Shown here in pieces: positions 51,545-58,023 of a DNA stretch of 64,000 nt; positions within the stretch are counted from its first letter, which is position 1, and every line of letters begins with the position of its first letter. The stretch is from an uncultured Candidatus Saccharibacteria bacterium (lineage in GTDB: Bacteria; Patescibacteriota; Saccharimonadia; Saccharimonadales; Saccharimonadaceae). The stretch spans positions 62,001-126,000 of the forward strand of contig CAMKOP010000001.1 in NCBI GenBank assembly GCA_946414465.1, written 5' to 3'. The translations under genes and the position numbers were made by a program. Below the pieces are notes generated by a model. The model did not search any database and had not been told where the DNA came from. It was given only the letters and a program-made list of their open reading frames with translations.

Positions 51545-52633
51545 TTACTTGGTTTTCCAATCATCGATGAGGTTTTTGGTTTGATTTAGACACGAATCGT
51601 TATCGGATAATTGATACTTGTATTCGTGCAATGGGAGTGCTAAATTGGCGGGCGTACTAAGACCTAGTTCTTGGCCCTGATACAAACAGATGCCATCGGC
51701 TTTTGAACCAAACATAATCTCGAGTGCCGATTTTGGGCTAATTCCTCTAGAAGGGAAGCGCATTGAGTCATGTGATTCGAGAGCCAACATAAAACCTGGA
51801 TCACTAGAGGCTGATTCAATAATCCGCATAAACTCGCTCTTATCCTCAGAAAAAACATCTTTGACCGAAATGTTGATGAGATAATCAATCGGAGTACTGT
51901 TATAATAAAAGTCGGTCAGGCCCCCATAAGTTGGATCAAGGCAGTTCATTATAATGAAATAGTCGTTTGATCCTTGAAATACTGTTTTGATTACTTCTTT
52001 GGGTGGATCACCAAAGATTAGATCTGGCAGATGTATTTCTAACCATGATAAATCTTTATTAACTGCCTGTACCGTGCTTAGATGAAACCCATCGACTCCG
52101 TGTTTTTCTCCCCAAAACTTAATGATTCGTTGAAACTCTTTTACCAAGTCTTTGTTGATACGTTCGCGCCTAGGAAACCAATTGAGGTCTGCTTGGTTTT
52201 TGTTGAACAAGTTCAAATAGTATTTTTGCCTTTTTTCGTCATATTTCCAGGCATCACTATTGTTGAATGGACTCTTCCAATAATGAAGAGAGTCTGGTTC
52301 GGACCAACAATAGTATTCTGGACGTTCCTCGAACCAATAGTGGTTAATTGAGGTGTGATTTAATACTAAACTCATAATCACGCCAATTCCGTAACGATGA
52401 GCAATTTTAACAAAACTATCAAAATCCGCCATCGTGCCAAGACGAGAGTCAATATCCTGGTAGTCTGCTATGTCATAACCGTAGTCGCACCTTGGGGAAG
52501 GATATAATGGGCTTAACCATACATAATCTGCCCCGAGATAGTTGATGACTTCCAGGTGTTCAGCCATAGCTTTAAGGCCGCCTTGTTTTTCCCAAGAGAT
52601 TGGGTACAACTGATACACTAGTGTTTTTGCCAT
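51545..52633 (-). CDS. Degenerate GH13 (alpha-amylase family) protein
   Basis: The protein has 362 residues of the (beta/alpha)8 GH13 fold: YQLYPISWEKQGGLKAMAEH, YLGADYVWLSPLYPSPRCDY, GYDIADYQDID and GVIMSLVLNHTSINHYWFEE (region I). Region II reads GVDGFHLSTV where catalytic members have GFRxDxx, so the Asp nucleophile is Ser. The region III Glu is not evident (IIMNCLDPTYGG). Region IV keeps ESHD. The C-terminal beta domain is short. It is probably inactive or has a changed role in glucan binding. GAGGTGA before the ATG at 52633 supports the start. Confidence 0.8.
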   Translation of the reverse strand: MAKTLVYQLYPISWEKQGGLKAMAEHLEVINYLGADYVWLSPLYPSPRCDYGYDIADYQDIDSRLGTMADFDSFVKIAHRYGIGVIMSLVLNHTSINHYWFEERPEYYCWSEPDSLHYWKSPFNNSDAWKYDEKRQKYYLNLFNKNQADLNWFPRRERINKDLVKEFQRIIKFWGEKHGVDGFHLSTVQAVNKDLSWLEIHLPDLIFGDPPKEVIKTVFQGSNDYFIIMNCLDPTYGGLTDFYYNSTPIDYLINISVKDVFSEDKSEFMRIIESASSDPGFMLALESHDSMRFPSRGISPKSALEIMFGSKADGICLYQGQELGLSTPANLALPLHEYKYQLSDNDSCLNQTKNLIDDWKTK

Positions 52634-52729
52634 AGAAGTCACCTCACTTTCCAAAACGGCAAAACAACAATAAGATACTAGGTGTCATATTATTATACAA
52701 CTAAATTCTATCTCTGTCAATGTGGAGGG

Positions 52730-55432
52730 TTAGATGATTTCGAGCTCTGTTTTGAGTCTGGAAATGAGAGCCTCTTTTTCTTTGATCTGATCGGTGGTTT
52801 CTTTGACAAGGTGGGCAGGGGCTCTTTCGACATAATTAGGGTTGCACATGCGAAGGTTAAGAGCATCTAGCTCGCGACCAACAGAGAGAATCCGCTCGGT
52901 AAGATTATTTTTGTACTCTTTGACTATGTTTTCTGGAACGTCTAGATATAATTCATGATTGGCCAAAGCTAATCTGAGACCACGTGGGGCACCGTCTAAA
53001 CTATTAATAGTTGGAACCTTAGTAAGAGTGCGGATAATCAATTGATTATCGTTAACAAGGCTGTCATTATCATATAACAGGCTGTATTTTTTGGCGTTAT
53101 TGGTGCCTGGAAGGGCCTGTAAGGTAGTTCTGACTTCAGACACGATAATTCTTATGTTTTCAAATTGTTCGGCTGAAATTGGGTCAAATTCGAGCCTGGC
53201 GGGCCATTTAGCATTAGCTACGAAGCCATCGGTCCATGATAGGTTCTGCCAAATTGCCTCTGTGACAAAGGGGGCGAAGGGATGAAGGGCGATGAGAATA
53301 GTTTCTAGGGTAGTCTTTAAGAGAGAAACGTTTTTATAAATCTTTTGGGTTTCGAGGAACCAGTCGGCGTATTTGTCCCAGATGGTCTGGTAGAGGATTT
53401 CGACGGCTTCGGCGAAGCGATAATTCGTCATGGCTTGTTCGACCTGATCTAAACAACTGTTGAGCTCGCGACAGAGCCAGTCTTCGCCCATATTTAGAGT
53501 TTGATAAGGTGCAGTAACAGAGCCTCTCGTCGCCTCCTCGCTCGCTCCTGTCGTCACAGGGCTCGCTTCGTCGTTCGCTCCCGTTGTCGCGAATGCTCCT
53601 CGAGACTCTGCTCCTGCACCTTTATCATCCACTATAGACTGGACGAGGCGGGAGATGTTCCAGAGTTTGTTGCAGAGGTTGCGGCCGGCGATGACGGAAT
53701 TTTCGCTGAAGGCTTGGTTCATGCCGGCGGAGCGGCCACGTAAGATACCGAGGCGGAAGGCGTCGGAACCGAAGCGAGCGACGAGGTCCATTGGATTAAT
53801 CACATTGCCTTTGCTCTTACTCATTTTTTGGCCATGTTCATCGAGAACGAGGCCATGCAAATAAACTTCTTTAAATGGTACTTCACCGGTGACGTAGAGC
53901 CCCATCATAATCATGCGGGCGACCCAGGCGAAGAGGATGTCGGCGCCGGTCTCCATGACATTCAATGGATAATAGGGATTGAAATTTTCTTCGGTCCAAT
54001 TAGTACAAACAATAGGCCAATGAGCACTGGAGAACCAAGTATCAAAGGTGTCGTCGTCTCGCTGATATTTGACGCCGGCTTTTTCGATTACCTGTAGATG
54101 TGTGCGACGGTCAAAAATCCAATCTGGCTCATCAGTAGCTATATCATCAATTTTTCTAAACATTGGAATAGCGATACCCCAAGGGATTTGGCGGGAAATA
54201 TTCCAATCTTTTAAGCCTTTGAGATAGTTGATGAGGACTTTTTGTTTGTTCTCAGGGTAAAATTTAATTTCACCGTTTTCAAGATGTTTGATAGCAGTGC
54301 TAGCTAGACGTTCGACATCGATAAACCATTGTTCCTTGAGAGTAGGCTCCAAAACAGTTCCACACTTGTAACAGTGAGCGACTGAGTGGGTGATTTTCTT
54401 CTCGCCGACGAGGAGGCCTTGTTCTTTCAGATCTTTTAAGACTTTCTTACGACACTCAGCGGCGGTAAGACCGAGATAAGGCTCGGGGACATTAATCATA
54501 GTGCCGTCTTCGGCGATGACTTGGATACGCTCGAGATTGTGGCGCTCGCCGACTTCAAAGTCATCGAAATCGTGAGCTGGGGTGATTTTGACAGCACCAG
54601 TGCCGAATTCAGGGTCGGCGTGTTCGTCGGCAATGATAGGGATTTCACGATCTGTCAGTGGAAGATGGACGGTAGTACCAATTCTGTCTTTATAACGAGG
54701 GTCGTCTGGGTTGACAGCTACTGCAGTATCACCAAAAAGAGTTTCGGGACGAGTAGTAGAAACGATAATATCGTCATAGGCAATATCCCAGAGAGTGCCA
54801 TGCTCGTCTTTGTGCTCGACTTCGATGTCAGCGAAAGCGGTACGGTGTTTCGGACAATAATTAACAAGCTTTTCGCCGCGGTAAATCATGCCGTCTTGCC
54901 ACATTTTTTCGAAAGTGGTGTAAACACGGTCAACGACATTTTCATCTAAAGTAAAGGTGAGGTCGTCCCAAGAGCAGGAAGCGCCGAGGGCACGGAGCTG
55001 AAGCTCCATATTGCCACGTTGTTCGGCGACGAAATCCCAAACACGAGTGTAGAGCTCGTCGCGGTCAAATTCAAAACGACTGTGGCCATGACTCTCAAGA
55101 TTTTTTTCATAGACTACCCAGGTTTCGAAACCGGCGTGGTCGGCGCCAGGGATATACCAAGCGGATTTGCCTTTTAGGCGATAGTAACGAGTGAGGGAGT
55201 CTTCGAGAGCGATGGTCAGTCCGTGTCCAATATGAAGATTACCATTGGCATTTGGGGGCGGCATGACAATAGAGTACGTATCTCTAGAGCCGTCATTTCG
55301 GTCGTCAAAGCCGTCGCCATCGTCGTCGACAGGCCTCGTAGTGAGCTTGGGATTAAAAATGCCTGATGCTTCCCAAGCAGCATAAATATCTGATTCGTAT
55401 TCCCCCGGTTCGTAACTTTTTGCAAATGTCAT
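52730..55432 (-). CDS. valS: Valyl-tRNA synthetase with element insert
   Basis: Charges and proofreads tRNA-Val. The protein has 900 residues: HIGH motif in NANGNLHIGHGLT near 73, CP1 editing domain (VSTTRPETLFGDTAVAVNPD), KMSKSKGN near 537, an anticodon-binding helical domain, and a C-terminal coiled coil (VKETTDQIKEKEALISRLKT). Residues ~602-643 (rich in Ala/Thr/Gly) are coded by a palindromic element (53502-53627) between the catalytic core and anticodon-binding domain. Leaderless-type promoter at 55439-55444. Confidence 0.96.
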   Translation of the reverse strand: MTFAKSYEPGEYESDIYAAWEASGIFNPKLTTRPVDDDGDGFDDRNDGSRDTYSIVMPPPNANGNLHIGHGLTIALEDSLTRYYRLKGKSAWYIPGADHAGFETWVVYEKNLESHGHSRFEFDRDELYTRVWDFVAEQRGNMELQLRALGASCSWDDLTFTLDENVVDRVYTTFEKMWQDGMIYRGEKLVNYCPKHRTAFADIEVEHKDEHGTLWDIAYDDIIVSTTRPETLFGDTAVAVNPDDPRYKDRIGTTVHLPLTDREIPIIADEHADPEFGTGAVKITPAHDFDDFEVGERHNLERIQVIAEDGTMINVPEPYLGLTAAECRKKVLKDLKEQGLLVGEKKITHSVAHCYKCGTVLEPTLKEQWFIDVERLASTAIKHLENGEIKFYPENKQKVLINYLKGLKDWNISRQIPWGIAIPMFRKIDDIATDEPDWIFDRRTHLQVIEKAGVKYQRDDDTFDTWFSSAHWPIVCTNWTEENFNPYYPLNVMETGADILFAWVARMIMMGLYVTGEVPFKEVYLHGLVLDEHGQKMSKSKGNVINPMDLVARFGSDAFRLGILRGRSAGMNQAFSENSVIAGRNLCNKLWNISRLVQSIVDDKGAGAESRGAFATTGANDEASPVTTGASEEATRGSVTAPYQTLNMGEDWLCRELNSCLDQVEQAMTNYRFAEAVEILYQTIWDKYADWFLETQKIYKNVSLLKTTLETILIALHPFAPFVTEAIWQNLSWTDGFVANAKWPARLEFDPISAEQFENIRIIVSEVRTTLQALPGTNNAKKYSLLYDNDSLVNDNQLIIRTLTKVPTINSLDGAPRGLRLALANHELYLDVPENIVKEYKNNLTERILSVGRELDALNLRMCNPNYVERAPAHLVKETTDQIKEKEALISRLKTELEII
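53502..53627 (+). repeat. Intragenic palindromic element, valS copy
   Basis: Outer arms 53502-53522 and 53606-53627 (about 21 bp with one indel and a few mismatches). Core hairpin CCTGT-CGTC-ACAGG, second hairpin TTCGC/GCGAA. Core closely matches argS copy 1. Confidence 0.88.
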
Positions 55433-55438
55433 AAGTTG

Positions 55439-55444
55439 ATTATA
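55439..55444 (-). promoter_or_regulatory. Extended -10 of valS (leaderless)
   Basis: TGA-TATAAT on the - strand, 6 nt from the ATG at 55432. Confidence 0.7.
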
Positions 55445-55454
55445 TCACAGAAAA

Positions 55455-55835
55455 CTATGCGTGATATTCGAGCTTGGCACGGATTTCTTCGAATTCTTCG
55501 GGAGTGAGTTTTAAGGTCTTGCCGTGTTCCCAGGTTTCGTCGTAAGGAAGTAGATGGACATGGGCGTGCGGGACGTCGGTGCCGATAACTTTCCAGAGAG
55601 TACGGGTGCCAAGTACTTTTTCCATGTTGGCGCTCAATTTTTTGACGGTAGCCATGAGGGCCTGATAGTCTTCATCAGGCAATTCGTAGATTTTGTCGAC
55701 TTCGTTTTTGGGGACTACGAGAGTATGACCTTTGGTCTCAGGATTGATATCGAGGAAGGCGAAAGTTTTGTCGTCTTCGTAGATTTTATAGCAGGGAATT
55801 TCACTGTTTATGATTTTGGTGAATACGCTTGGCAT
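55455..55835 (-). CDS. HIT-family hydrolase
   Basis: The protein has 126 residues: FTKIINSEIPCYKIYEDDKT, AFLDINPETKGHTLVVPKNE and the histidine triad HAHVHLLPY near 98. HINT-type enzymes cleave nucleoside phosphoramidates and AMP-lysine. Usual family length. The start codon lies within the 3' end of the PAP2 gene (35-bp overlap), with AAGGAAAAAAG as ribosome site. Confidence 0.93.
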   Translation of the reverse strand: MPSVFTKIINSEIPCYKIYEDDKTFAFLDINPETKGHTLVVPKNEVDKIYELPDEDYQALMATVKKLSANMEKVLGTRTLWKVIGTDVPHAHVHLLPYDETWEHGKTLKLTPEEFEEIRAKLEYHA

Positions 55836-56310
55836 TTTTCTTTTTTCCTTTCCTATAGGCTAGGTAATAGATTTCGCTAAAGATAAATGCAAAGACAATC
55901 CCACCAATAACATCCCAGAGAGAATGCAACTCTGCCATGATACGACCAGTACAAGTCAATGAGATGAGTATTACGATAATAAGTTCAACAGTAATCTGGG
56001 CAAAAGTTGATTTGATATATTTTGGTACGATAATTGTGACCATGAAGTAAATGGTAGTCACAACCATGACGTGGGTGGAAGGGAAGGATGATTCGCCAGA
56101 ACCATTGGGACGGGTAGCAACAGGGAACATCAGAAAGATAGCATAGACGAGAGCCATCAAAAGAAGCGGCAATGGCATCCAGAGAATTTCAGGATCGACT
56201 TTTTTGATGGAACCACGTGAAATCCATTGGTATAAACCAAGGAGGACGAAAAAGCCCAAAGTAATTAAAGATGATATTAAAATGATGTTAGTAATTAATT
56301 CCCACTGCAT
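55801..56310 (-). CDS. PAP2-family membrane phosphatase
   Basis: The protein has 169 residues with about five helices. Phosphatase motifs: SFPSTHVMV (family PSGH) near 75 and GRIMAELHSLWDVIGG (family SR.....H...D) near 123. The first KxxxxxxRP motif is represented by ATRPNGSG. Dephosphorylates lipid phosphates such as undecaprenyl-PP or phosphatidic acid at the outer membrane face. -10 box 9 nt from the ATG. Confidence 0.85.
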   Translation of the reverse strand: MQWELITNIILISSLITLGFFVLLGLYQWISRGSIKKVDPEILWMPLPLLLMALVYAIFLMFPVATRPNGSGESSFPSTHVMVVTTIYFMVTIIVPKYIKSTFAQITVELIIVILISLTCTGRIMAELHSLWDVIGGIVFAFIFSEIYYLAYRKGKKKNAKRIHQNHKQ

Positions 56311-56319
56311 AATATTTTT

Positions 56320-56325
56320 ATTATA
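56320..56325 (-). promoter_or_regulatory. Extended -10 of PAP2-HIT unit
   Basis: TGT-TATAAT on the - strand, 9 nt from the ATG at 56310. Confidence 0.55.
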
Positions 56326-56411
56326 ACATATGATTTCAAAATATTAATGTTTTTTTAGAAAAAGGCTAATATACTTGCAAATTGTATTGTTCGATCGTTC
56401 AAAATTTTCTT

Positions 56412-57470
56412 TTATTTTGCGTGTAAGATTTTACCGATTTTATATGAGCCACTAACTTTAACATTATAATGCTTCTTTTTGCTAAACTTACCTCCACCGT
56501 AGGAGTGAATTTTATATTTTCCACCAGATGCTTTTCCGGCATACATTATGGTGTGAGCAGCATTTTGCCCATCACCACAGATATCGCCTGGCACTAATTT
56601 TCCTTTTTTTACTAGGTTTTTGATGGTATCGTTACCTTTGATTTCTACGAAGTTTTTTCTTAATTCTTTCTTGACTCTCTTTCTCTTACTCTTATTACCA
56701 TATACTAGCGTTTTCCCATAATTTCTAAAATGAAAATATGCATTGCCTGATTTCGATAAAAGCCCCATCCTTTTTAATGTGAGAAATATGTAAGAAGAAC
56801 AACAACTCTTTTTCTTTTTATATAGTTCCCCCCAGGATGAAGAGCAATGGTCATTGTCAAAAGTAACACCAATATCCTCGAATATTTTTGCGGTTTTTTC
56901 CATTTCTTTCAAAATTTTCTTGCCGAGTTTAGACGGTTCACCTTTCTTTTTTTTATTATTAGTTTTGGGTGACGCAGGATTATTACTAGGGTTAGAATTA
57001 TTGCCATTACTGTTAGAATAGTTATTTTTCTGTTCTTTTTCTTCCTTTCTTATAGTAGCCAGCTCTTCTTCGCTAATTCTTTTGCATTCACTAGAAGGAT
57101 TGAGCTTGCCACCTGGCAATAAGAAGTTTAAGGCAGCAAACAATACGGCATAAGCCACTAGGCCTATGATTACCTCAAAAATCCTTCTTTTAGCTTTGGT
57201 GGTTTGTTGTTCATTATCTTTGGCGGTAAGATAGGTAATACCAGAAAGAGTAATACCAATAACCGCTGCAATACCTACTCCATAGGTTAGAATATCTAGA
57301 ATAAGATTCAGAATCATATATACCCCGCAACCAGATCCATCGTCTTCGATGGGACCAAAGAGATTAGTTTCTACAATGCCATCTGAAGAAGCAAAAACAG
57401 GATGGAGAATAAGAGCATTTAGCACCAGTAAACCTACAACAAAAACAATTATTTTTAGATGCTTACGCAT
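56412..57470 (-). CDS. T4SS-pilin module fused to NlpC/P60-like domain
   Basis: The protein has 352 residues. Signal peptide (IIVFVVGLLVLNALILHPVF), GIVETNLFGPIEDDGSGC and the two-helix T4SS-pilin module (~35-130), an Asn/Ser linker (~150-180), then a C-terminal domain. That domain has a Cys in SCCSSYIFLTLKRMGLL and VPGDICGDGQNAAHTIMYAG supplying the His. This Cys...GD...H order resembles NlpC/P60-type peptidoglycan peptidases. A VirB1-like wall-remodelling enzyme tethered to a pilin-like membrane module is the simplest reading. The start at 57470 is set by signal peptide and promoter; the longer frame runs through tRNA-Arg. Confidence 0.65.
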   Translation of the reverse strand: MRKHLKIIVFVVGLLVLNALILHPVFASSDGIVETNLFGPIEDDGSGCGVYMILNLILDILTYGVGIAAVIGITLSGITYLTAKDNEQQTTKAKRRIFEVIIGLVAYAVLFAALNFLLPGGKLNPSSECKRISEEELATIRKEEKEQKNNYSNSNGNNSNPSNNPASPKTNNKKKKGEPSKLGKKILKEMEKTAKIFEDIGVTFDNDHCSSSWGELYKKKKSCCSSYIFLTLKRMGLLSKSGNAYFHFRNYGKTLVYGNKSKRKRVKKELRKNFVEIKGNDTIKNLVKKGKLVPGDICGDGQNAAHTIMYAGKASGGKYKIHSYGGGKFSKKKHYNVKVSGSYKIGKILHAK

Positions 57471-57476
57471 ATAATT

Positions 57477-57482
57477 AGTATA
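57477..57482 (-). promoter_or_regulatory. Extended -10 of the fusion gene (leaderless)
   Basis: TGG-TATACT on the - strand, 6 nt from the ATG at 57470. Confidence 0.6.
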
Positions 57483-57609
57483 CCATAAATTATAATTCAT
57501 AAAAAACTTGGGAGGGTTTAATTTCATAGTGTTATGCTCGATGGGATAGGAATTCAATTTCGGTCGTACTACAACAAAAAAACGAAAATAAAATTTTCGT
57601 TTTTGATTT

Positions 57610-57686
57610 TGGTATGCCCGACAGGATTCGAACCTACGACCTTTTGCTCCGCAAGCAAACGCTCTATCCAGCTGAGCTACGGGCAC
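57610..57686 (-). tRNA. tRNA-Arg (anticodon GCG)
   Basis: 77 nt: acceptor GTGCCCG/CGGGCAT (G-T first pair), anticodon stem TTTGC/GCAAA with loop TTGCGGA (anticodon GCG), T-loop TTCGAAT, discriminator A, encoded CCA. Reads CGC/CGU without inosine, unlike the ACG tRNA of most bacteria. Confidence 0.9.
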
Positions 57687-57700
57687 ACACGAATTGGATT

Positions 57701-57811
57701 TGCTCCCCAGCCTTTAGGGCTACAGAGCACATATGTGGATGTTTTGAATTAATCGCGACATCCACCTAGAAATTAAATGAGCATCACCTTAAAGGTGACA
57801 CAACTATTATA
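57701..57811 (-). other. Structured leader of tRNA-Arg(GCG)
   Basis: On the - strand, TGT-TATAAT (57806-57811) is followed by three hairpins before the tRNA: TCACCTT/AAGGTGA (57784-57798), an 8-bp stem (57735-57742/57758-57765) and a TGCT..AGCC/GGCT..AGCA stem (57701-57729). This gives a leader of about 110 nt, unusual for a single tRNA. Confidence 0.55.
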
Positions 57812-57852
57812 ACATATTTTAGGTAAATGTAGTAAAAATTACATTTTTATGT

Positions 57853-57858
57853 TAGAAT
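57853..57858 (+). promoter_or_regulatory. Extended -10 of tRNA-Ser(CGA)
   Basis: TGT-TAGAAT on the + strand, 6 nt from the mature 5' end. Confidence 0.5.
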
Positions 57859-57864
57859 TGTTTC

Positions 57865-57955
57865 GGAAGCGTGGCCGAGTGGTTGAAGGCGCACGACTCG
57901 AAATCGTGTGGGCGGGTTGACCGTCTCGGGAGTTCGAATCTCCCCGCTTCCGCCA
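57865..57955 (+). tRNA. tRNA-Ser (anticodon CGA)
   Basis: 91 nt with a long variable arm: acceptor GGAAGCG/CGCTTCC, anticodon stem CACGA/TCGTG with loop CTCGAAA, T-loop TTCGAAT, discriminator G, encoded CCA. Confidence 0.95.
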
Positions 57956-57961
57956 GTTTAT

Positions 57962-57981
57962 ACGCCAATTTGGCGTTTTTT
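57962..57981 (+). terminator. Terminator of tRNA-Ser(CGA)
   Basis: ACGCC/GGCGT stem followed by six T. Confidence 0.75.
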
Positions 57982-57991
57982 GTTTATCTGA

Positions 57992-57997
57992 TATAAT
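57992..57997 (+). promoter_or_regulatory. -10 box of the RhuM-Fic gene
   Basis: TGA-TATAAT, 26 nt before the TTG start; leader contains AGAGGG. Confidence 0.5.
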
Positions 57998-58023
57998 AGA
58001 GATAAATAAGAGAGGGCACCAAA

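Noticed and set aside
5753..53627. CRISPR or ordinary transposon (MITE) as explanation for the repeats
   Set aside because: Copies are scattered and not arrayed, there are no constant terminal inverted repeats or visible target duplications, and the outer arms are unique to each locus.
57471..57686. Longer N-terminus ([10 protein letters not shown]...) for the NlpC fusion protein
   Set aside because: This is the translated tRNA-Arg(GCG) gene; the signal peptide and -10 box fix the start at 57470.
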